DNA of 10,719 nucleotides from assembly GCA_021819535.1 (NCBI GenBank), contig JAKAQU010000069.1, forward strand, positions 1 to 10,719. Direction: 5' to 3'. This document shows positions 5,937-10,719 of the stretch, piece by piece; positions within the stretch are counted from its first letter, which is position 1; every line of letters starts with the position of its first letter. Position numbers and translations under genes: made by a program. Under the pieces are notes generated by a model that saw only the letters and a list, made by a program, of their open reading frames with translations, had not been told where the DNA came from and did not search any database. The stretch comes from Pseudomonadota bacterium (GTDB taxonomy: Bacteria; Pseudomonadota; Alphaproteobacteria; Acetobacterales; Acetobacteraceae).

Positions 5937-6581
5937 ATGTTTCACGTGAAACCCGGTGAAGAGGAAGCCCTGACACGCCTCGGCGTTTCACGTGAAACGC
6001 TTGCCCGCCTGGAAAAATATGTCGCCCTCACTCTCGAATGGTCACGCGCCGTCGCGTTGATATCGCGGCGGGACGAGCCCTTCATTTGGCAACGACATGT
6101 CGTCGATTCCCTGCAGATCCTTCCGCTGCTACGCGATTTGGCTCCGCCCGCGGCCGATTTCGGGTCTGGCGGAGGTTTCCCGGGGCTGGCACTCGCGCTC
6201 GCCCTTGATTGGCCATTTCATCTCATCGAAGCGAACGCCCGGAAAGCCGCTTTCCTGGTCGAAGCCGCAGCCGCGACGGGAGCGCGCGCCATTGTCCATC
6301 GCGCGCGCATCGAATCCGTCACCCTTCCGCCTCTCCGCGTGATTACTGCCCGAGGCCTGGCCACGTTGGACACACTTCTTGGCCACGCCGCCCCAAAACT
6401 CGCCCCCGACGGCACTTGTTTCTTCTATAAAGGCCGAAATGCGGAGAGCGAGTTGACGGCTGCCCGCCATCGATGGCAGATGGACGTCGTTCGCCACCAA
6501 AGCCGAACTGATCCTTCCGGGACCATTCTTCAGATCAGCGGGGTTGCGCGTGCCCGTTCCTTCCCCTGCCACGGCGCTTAA
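5937..6581 (+). CDS. rsmG: 16S rRNA (guanine-527-N7)-methyltransferase RsmG (GidB)
   Basis: RsmG methylates N7 of G527 in 16S rRNA using S-adenosylmethionine. Loss of it is known to give low-level streptomycin resistance. The 214-residue product is of usual length. The SAM-binding motif AADFGSGGGFPGLALA is at residues 72-87, preceded by the family segment WQRHVVDSLQILPLL (51-65). VITARGLATLDTLL and FYKGRNAESEL follow in the C-terminal half. The ATG at 5937 has no strong Shine-Dalgarno, so translational coupling to mnmG, which ends 9 bases upstream, is likely. The first 21 codons contain two parS sites, so residues FHVK and VSRET are dictated partly by the DNA element. VSRET near the RsmG N-terminus is common in alphaproteobacteria, I believe for this reason. 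A downstream start cannot be excluded. parA starts 13 bases after the stop. Confidence 0.95.
   Translation: MFHVKPGEEEALTRLGVSRETLARLEKYVALTLEWSRAVALISRRDEPFIWQRHVVDSLQILPLLRDLAPPAADFGSGGGFPGLALALALDWPFHLIEANARKAAFLVEAAAATGARAIVHRARIESVTLPPLRVITARGLATLDTLLGHAAPKLAPDGTCFFYKGRNAESELTAARHRWQMDVVRHQSRTDPSGTILQISGVARARSFPCHGA
5938..5953. other. parS: parS centromere-like site 1 (ParB binding)
   Basis: TGTTTCACGTGAAACC matches the bacterial parS consensus TGTTTCACGTGAAACA at 15 of 16 positions and carries the complete 14-bp palindromic core (5939-5952). It starts at the second base of the rsmG start codon, so it overlaps the translation start. ParB encoded 1.4 kb downstream is the expected ligand: it loads here, spreads as a CTP-dependent clamp and recruits SMC. 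Occurrence within gidB/rsmG next to parAB is a known arrangement. Confidence 0.93.
5984..5999. other. parS: parS centromere-like site 2 (ParB binding)
   Basis: CGTTTCACGTGAAACG carries the same 14-bp core GTTTCACGTGAAAC (5985-5998) and extends to a perfect 18-bp palindrome at 5983-6000. The outer bases differ from the TGTTT...AAACA consensus, giving 14 of 16. Its centre is 46 bp from that of site 1. It lies in rsmG codons 16-21 in a different codon phase from site 1, which argues that the DNA palindrome, rather than the peptide, is the conserved feature. Confidence 0.92.
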
Positions 6582-6594
6582 CCCGATCACCAGC

Positions 6595-7386
6595 ATGACG
6601 CACGTCCTGGCCGTCGCCAACCAGAAAGGCGGTGTCGGCAAAACCACAACCGCCATCAACCTTGCCGCCGCCCTCGCTCTCTCCGGCCAGCCGGTGCTGC
6701 TGGTCGATCTCGACCCCCAAGGGAACGCCTCCACCGGTCTCGGGCTTGAACGTGCCGCGCGGCGGGGTGGAACCTATGCGCTGTTGTCTCATGCCGGGGT
6801 GCTCGAAACCATGATCCAGCCGACCGAGGTCGAGGGGCTCGCGCTCATTCCGGCCGACCCCGACCTCGCCGGCGCGGAAATCGAACTGGCAGCCGCCCCG
6901 CGGCGCGAATACCAGCTCCGCGACGCCCTCGCATCCGTTCGTGCGGAGGCGCGCTACGCTTTCATCATCATCGATTGTCCACCCAGCCTCGGCTTGCTGA
7001 CGCTGAACGGCCTGGTCGCGGCCGATTCCGTCCTCGTCCCGCTGCAATGCGAGTTTTTCGCGCTCGAAGGCATCAGCCAGCTCGCTCGCACCATCGATCT
7101 CGTCAAGCGCGCCCTCAATCCAGGCCTCCGCCTCGATGGCATCGTCCTCACCATGTATGATCGGCGCAACAATCTTTCCGATCTCGTGGCCGCCGACGCA
7201 CGCGGCTTTTTCGGCGATCGGGTGTATGAAACTGTCATTCCCCGCAATATCCGCATTTCCGAAGCGCCAAGCCACGGCAAGCCGGTTCTGGTCTATGACC
7301 CTCGTTCGGCCGGCGCTCTCGCCTATCTCCGCTTGGCCGAAGAATTCAGCGAACGCCACCAAACACCAGGTAAACCCCCCCCATGA
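6595..7386 (+). CDS. parA: Chromosome partitioning ATPase ParA
   Basis: ParA is a deviant-Walker ATPase that binds the nucleoid nonspecifically as an ATP dimer. ParB stimulates its hydrolysis, producing the gradient that moves parS regions apart. The 263-residue product carries the deviant Walker A motif KGGVGKTT at residues 11-18 with both signature lysines, the Walker A' segment LLVDLDPQGNASTGLG, and Walker B FIIIDCPPSLGLLTLNGL. The C-terminal RNIRISEAPSHGKPVLVYDP is typical of chromosomal (Soj-like) ParA. The frame can be extended to a TTG at 6544 or GTG at 6550, which would overlap rsmG. The ATG at 6595 is preferred because it starts just before the first strand (MTHVLAVANQKGG) and is the only ATG, although no clear Shine-Dalgarno precedes it. 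The last 4 bases overlap parB (ATGA), indicating coupled translation. Confidence 0.96.
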   Translation: MTHVLAVANQKGGVGKTTTAINLAAALALSGQPVLLVDLDPQGNASTGLGLERAARRGGTYALLSHAGVLETMIQPTEVEGLALIPADPDLAGAEIELAAAPRREYQLRDALASVRAEARYAFIIIDCPPSLGLLTLNGLVAADSVLVPLQCEFFALEGISQLARTIDLVKRALNPGLRLDGIVLTMYDRRNNLSDLVAADARGFFGDRVYETVIPRNIRISEAPSHGKPVLVYDPRSAGALAYLRLAEEFSERHQTPGKPPP

Positions 7387-8276
7387 GCGCCAAGGAAACC
7401 AGCCCCCGCCTCGGACGCGGTCTCGCCGCCCTGCTTGGCGATGGCGCCGCCTCGCCCGGCCGCGCCGATGGCGGCATCGTGCATGTTCTCTCCATCGCCC
7501 AGCTCGGCCCTTCACCCTTCCAGCCGCGTAAAACCATCGACCCGCAAGCGGTCGAGGAGCTCGCGGCTTCGATCTCGGCCCGAGGAGTGTTGCAGCCGCT
7601 TCTGGTCCGCCCCGACCCATCGGCGAGCGGACGCTATCAGATCATCGCCGGGGAACGTCGCTGGCGTGCCGCACAAATCGCCGGCATTCATGAAGTGCCG
7701 ACCCTCATTCGCGATCTTTCTGATAACGACGCGATGGTGGTGGCGCTGGTCGAAAATCTTCAGCGCCAGGATCTCGATGCCATCGAGGAAGCGGATGGCT
7801 ATCGCCGCCTGCTCGATGAATTCGGCCTCACGCAAGAGGAACTCGGCCGCTCCGTCGGCAAATCCCGGAGCCATATCGCCAATACGCTCCGTCTCCTCAA
7901 CCTGCCCGCGACCGTTCAGGCCGAACTACGCAAAGGCGCGCTCTCCGCCGGGCATGCGCGGGCACTCCTCGCCCATCCCGAGCCGGAGAAAGCCGCCCTT
8001 CAGGTCATCGCGCGCGGGCTCAATGTCCGTCAGACCGAAGCTCTCGCGAAGCAGCCCGAGCGCGCGGCAAGTGCCGCATCCCAGAGGCCAAAAGACCCCG
8101 AGAGTGCCGCCCTCGCGCAAACGCTCTCCGAGCGGCTCGGCCTTCGCGTCGACATCGTGTTCGATGGAAAAGGCGGCTCGCTCCGCCTCTATTATCGCTC
8201 GCTCGATCAGCTCGACGGGATCGTCGCCCTCTTGACGCGCGACGATGATGGACCCGGAGATCACGGCGCGAATTGA
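7383..8276 (+). CDS. parB: Chromosome partitioning protein ParB (parS-binding CTPase clamp)
   Basis: ParB binds parS, hydrolyses CTP, slides as a clamp and links the origin region to ParA and SMC. The 297-residue product has the expected layout. The N-terminal ParA-stimulating motif is RLGRGLAALLG (residues 9-19). The NTP-binding N domain has GERRWRAAQIAG (90-101) and ENLQRQDL (124-131), which are the CTP-box motifs. A helix-turn-helix parS-binding region spans about 149-173 (LTQEELGRSVGKSRSHIANT). KGALSAGHARALL follows at 184-196. A variable Ala/Pro-rich linker precedes the C-terminal dimerisation domain ending RDDDGPGDHGAN. The start ATG overlaps the parA stop. Its probable targets are the two parS sites in rsmG. 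Nothing is missing from the motifs. Confidence 0.97.
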   Translation: MSAKETSPRLGRGLAALLGDGAASPGRADGGIVHVLSIAQLGPSPFQPRKTIDPQAVEELAASISARGVLQPLLVRPDPSASGRYQIIAGERRWRAAQIAGIHEVPTLIRDLSDNDAMVVALVENLQRQDLDAIEEADGYRRLLDEFGLTQEELGRSVGKSRSHIANTLRLLNLPATVQAELRKGALSAGHARALLAHPEPEKAALQVIARGLNVRQTEALAKQPERAASAASQRPKDPESAALAQTLSERLGLRVDIVFDGKGGSLRLYYRSLDQLDGIVALLTRDDDGPGDHGAN

Positions 8277-8582
8277 TGCGCAATCCACGCCCGTGATTTC
8301 TATGCCCTCGCCTATTCCCCTCGCGGCCCGCCGCCATTCCAATAGATGGTAACCGTGCCCGTCGGCGTGATTGTCCGTGGGAAATGGCTCTCCTCGCGCG
8401 AAGCCCGGCCACCGCGTGGGCGATGGTCAATGCGGCGCGGCGTTTGCTATTTGCGATCTGGGGGGAGAAAACGATCGGCCGAGGCGGGCTTGCGTGCCCG
8501 CGACGTAGCAACAGGCACGTAGCATAGGCTATGAATGATATAAAATAACAATTTTTGCCACGCCAACCGTGTTTATGGCGTC
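8277..8582. other. Noncoding gap between convergent parB and maeB
   Basis: In these 306 bases I see no gene I can support. The longest plus-strand ATG frame I followed (8384-8527, 47 codons) has only a weak Shine-Dalgarno and no recognisable motif. A 6-bp stem, GCGGGC (8483-8488) with GCCCGC (8495-8500), is not followed by a T-run. The last 50 bases (about 8528-8570) turn AT-rich. On the minus strand, just after the maeB stop, CGCCA and TGGCG (8560-8580 area) could form a 5-bp stem followed by a T-containing stretch, a weak terminator candidate for maeB. Confidence 0.5.
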
Positions 8583-10712
8583 TCAGCGCCCTATTTCCAG
8601 TGCCTGATGCGCCGCCAGGGTTGCGATATCGACGATCTGGCTCACCGAGGCGTCCATCGGCACCAATTGCACGGCGTGGCGCAGCCCGATCAAAAGCGGC
8701 CCGATCGTGCTTCCGCCACCGACGCGCGGCGCGAGGCGAGAGGCGATATGGGCGGAGTGCAAGCCCGGCATGATCAGCACATTGGCCGGCCCGGTCAGGC
8801 GGCAAAACGGGTAGAGCGCGCGGAGGCTCGGCTCGAGTGCCACATCCGGGCTCATATCGCCGTCATATTCGAAATCGACCCCGCGCCGGTCGAGCATCGC
8901 GACCGCATCCCGGATCGCCTGCCCGGTCGGATGCATCGGGTTGCCGAAGGTCGAATGCGATACCAGGGCGACGCGCGGCTCGTGGCCGAGGCTGCGTGCC
9001 GTCGCCGCGCTGCCGAGCGTGATGCCGACCAGTTGCTCCGGGCTCGGCCGTTCATGGAGCAGCGTGTCGGCAATGAATATCGTCCCGCCCCGGCTGCTGA
9101 GCAGAAGGGTCAGACCAAAGGCGAGCCGCCCCTCGGCGGGTTCGATGACGCGGCCGATATCCTCCATGCACACCGAGGTCGCGCGCGTGAGGCCGGTCAC
9201 CATCGCGTCGGCATCCCCGGTCGCCACCATGCAGGCGGCGAAGACATTGCGATCCTGATTGACCATCCGCTGGCAATCGCGGGCGAGAAACCCGCGCCGC
9301 TGCAGCTTCTCGTAAAGAAACGCGGCATAGCGCTGATTGGCCCCCGAAAGCCGGGCATTGTGGATTTCGATCCCCTCGACATGCCCGAGCCCGAGCGCCT
9401 CCATGGTGGCGAGCACCCTCGCCTCGCGGCCGATCAGCACCGGCGTGCCATAGCCGGCATTGCGGAACGCGACCGCCGCGCGCACGATCTTTTCCTCCTC
9501 GCCCTCCGCGAACACGACGCGAGAAGGGTTCGCGCGAACCCGTTCCATAATCGCATCGAGCGCATTGGCCGTCGGGTCGAGCCGCCCGGACAATTCCCGC
9601 GCGTAGCGGCGAAGATCGGCAAGCGGCCGGCGCGCGACACCGCTCGCCATCGCCGCGCGCGCGACCGCCGGCGGGAGGCGCGATATCAGCCGCGGGTCGA
9701 ACGCGTTCGGAATGATATATTCCGGGCCGAAACAAAGCCGCCCGCCGGAGGAGGCCGAATGCACCTCATCGGGGACGTCCTCGCGCGCGAGCTGCGCCAG
9801 GGCCTCGGCCGCGGCGATTTTCATCCCCTCGTCGATGGTGCGCGCGCGCACATCGAGCGCGCCGCGAAAGATATAGGGAAATCCAAGGACGTTATTGACC
9901 TGGTTGGGATAGTCGCTGCGTCCGGTCGCGATGATCGCATCCGCCACCGCCTCGCGCGCTTCCTCGGGCGTGATTTCAGGATCGGGGTTGGCCATGGCGA
10001 AGATGATCGGCCGCGGCGCCATCGCGCGCACCATTTCCTTGCTCAGCGCTCCCTTGGCAGAGAGCCCGAAAAACACGTCCGCCCCCTCCAGCGCCTCGGC
10101 CAGCGTCCGCGCCGGAGTTACCACCGCGTGGGCGGATTTCCATTGATTCATGCCATCCGTGCGCCCCTGATAAATGACCCCCTTGGTGTCGCAGAGGATG
10201 ACATTTTCCGGCCGCATGCCCATCGCTTTCACGAGTTCGGCGCACGCGACCGCCGCCGCGCCGGCGCCGTTGATGACCAATCTCGCCTCGCGCAGGCTGC
10301 GCCCCGTCAAATGGCAGGCATTGATCAGCCCGGCGGCGGCAACGATCGCGGTGCCGTGCTGGTCGTCGTGAAACACCGGGATGTCCATCAATTCGCGCAA
10401 TTGCTGCTCGATGACGAAACACTCCGGCGCCTTGATGTCCTCAAGATTGATGCCGCCGAAACTCGGCCCGAGATAACGCACAGCGTTGACGAATTCCTCG
10501 ACATTCTCGGTCGCGACTTCGAGATCGATGCCGTCGATGTCGGCGAAGCGCTTGAAGAGCGCGACCTTGCCCTCCATCACCGGCTTGCTCGCGAGCGCGC
10601 CGAGATTGCCGAGGCCGAGCACCGCGGTGCCATTCGAGATCACCGCGACCATGTTGCCGCGGGTGGTATAATCATAGGCCAGAGCTGGATCTTTGGCGAT
10701 GTAGAGACAGGG
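8583..10712 (-). CDS. maeB: NADP-dependent malic enzyme, MaeB type with phosphotransacetylase-like domain (5' end missing or disrupted)
   Basis: Malic enzyme oxidatively decarboxylates malate to pyruvate with NAD(P)+, feeding pyruvate and NADPH from the TCA cycle. About 709 residues are readable from the TGA at 8585-8583 up to 10712. Counting from the in-frame ATG at 10652: the malic N-domain segment GNMVAVISNGTAVLGLGN precedes and spans that Met, the active-site region has FHDDQHGTA (95-102), the nucleotide-binding loop is NGAGAAA (128-134), and ANPDPEITPEEA is at 221-232. From about residue 375 a phosphotransacetylase-like domain begins (RVVFAEGEEEKIVRAA), known in this family as a regulatory, non-catalytic acetyl-CoA-responsive module. 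Homology continues upstream of 10652 (IAKDPALAYDYTTRGN and PCL), so 10652 is not the true start. An in-frame TAA at 10715-10713 then interrupts. The gene is convergent with parB. Confidence 0.93.
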   Translation of the reverse strand, partial: PCLYIAKDPALAYDYTTRGNMVAVISNGTAVLGLGNLGALASKPVMEGKVALFKRFADIDGIDLEVATENVEEFVNAVRYLGPSFGGINLEDIKAPECFVIEQQLRELMDIPVFHDDQHGTAIVAAAGLINACHLTGRSLREARLVINGAGAAAVACAELVKAMGMRPENVILCDTKGVIYQGRTDGMNQWKSAHAVVTPARTLAEALEGADVFFGLSAKGALSKEMVRAMAPRPIIFAMANPDPEITPEEAREAVADAIIATGRSDYPNQVNNVLGFPYIFRGALDVRARTIDEGMKIAAAEALAQLAREDVPDEVHSASSGGRLCFGPEYIIPNAFDPRLISRLPPAVARAAMASGVARRPLADLRRYARELSGRLDPTANALDAIMERVRANPSRVVFAEGEEEKIVRAAVAFRNAGYGTPVLIGREARVLATMEALGLGHVEGIEIHNARLSGANQRYAAFLYEKLQRRGFLARDCQRMVNQDRNVFAACMVATGDADAMVTGLTRATSVCMEDIGRVIEPAEGRLAFGLTLLLSSRGGTIFIADTLLHERPSPEQLVGITLGSAATARSLGHEPRVALVSHSTFGNPMHPTGQAIRDAVAMLDRRGVDFEYDGDMSPDVALEPSLRALYPFCRLTGPANVLIMPGLHSAHIASRLAPRVGGGSTIGPLLIGLRHAVQLVPMDASVSQIVDIATLAAHQALEIGR

Positions 10713-10719
10713 TTAGATC

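Noticed and set aside
6544..6594. Extended parA start at TTG 6544 or GTG 6550
   Set aside because: The extra residues are not ParA-like and would overlap rsmG. The ATG at 6595 begins right at the conserved fold.
6535..7620. 361-codon minus-strand frame over parA and the start of parB
   Set aside because: parA and parB motifs are complete on the plus strand. The antisense product is low-complexity and crosses a gene boundary.
8483..8500. Hairpin GCGGGC/GCCCGC as parB terminator
   Set aside because: Only 6 bp with a 6-base loop and no following T-run.
8384..8527. Possible 47-residue ORF after parB (starts MALLARSP)
   Set aside because: Weak Shine-Dalgarno, no motif, and no evidence beyond being open. 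It cannot be told from chance.

Overview
The window is GC-rich, gene-dense chromosomal DNA, most likely from an alphaproteobacterium. The evidence is the mnmG-rsmG-parA-parB gene order, alphaproteobacterial-looking SMC, RF2 and MaeB proteins, and a cluster of GC-rich intergenic hairpins of a kind I associate with Rhodospirillales and acetic acid bacteria. That last placement is from memory and is inference. mnmG-rsmG-parAB clusters usually lie close to the chromosomal origin, so this stretch probably does too, although I see no oriC or DnaA-box cluster here.

Layout from left to right. (1) 3-551 (+) is the C-terminal ATPase end of the chromosome-condensation protein SMC, followed by an AT-rich promoter-like gap. 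(2) 687-1076 (+) encodes a 129-residue protein of unknown function. (3) 1114-1224 holds four back-to-back perfect hairpins with 3-nt loops, between convergent genes. (4) 1300-2433 (-) encodes a 377-residue protein with a partial PD-(D/E)XK nuclease-like signature. Just upstream of it, at about 2460-2690 (-), is a decayed HNH endonuclease fragment. Together (3) and (4) look like a small accessory insertion between housekeeping genes. (5) 2734-3865 (-) is prfB (release factor 2), complete only if read through a programmed +1 frameshift. (6) 4083-8276 (+) is the cluster mnmG, rsmG, parA, parB. Two parS centromere sites sit inside the first 21 codons of rsmG, and parA and parB overlap by 4 bp. (7) 8277-8582 is noncoding between convergent genes. 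(8) 8583-10712 (-) is most of a MaeB-type malic enzyme with a phosphotransacetylase-like C-terminal domain. Its reading frame meets a stop codon seven bases from the window edge, inside what should be conserved sequence.

Functionally, SMC, ParA, ParB and the parS sites form the chromosome organisation and segregation machinery: ParB loads on parS, spreads, recruits SMC, and is moved by the ParA ATPase. MnmG (tRNA wobble uridine modification), RsmG (16S rRNA m7G methylation) and RF2 (termination at UGA and UAA) serve translation. I did not find an obviously new multi-gene system. The least explained items are the nuclease-like 377-residue protein with its HNH relic, and the hairpin cluster.
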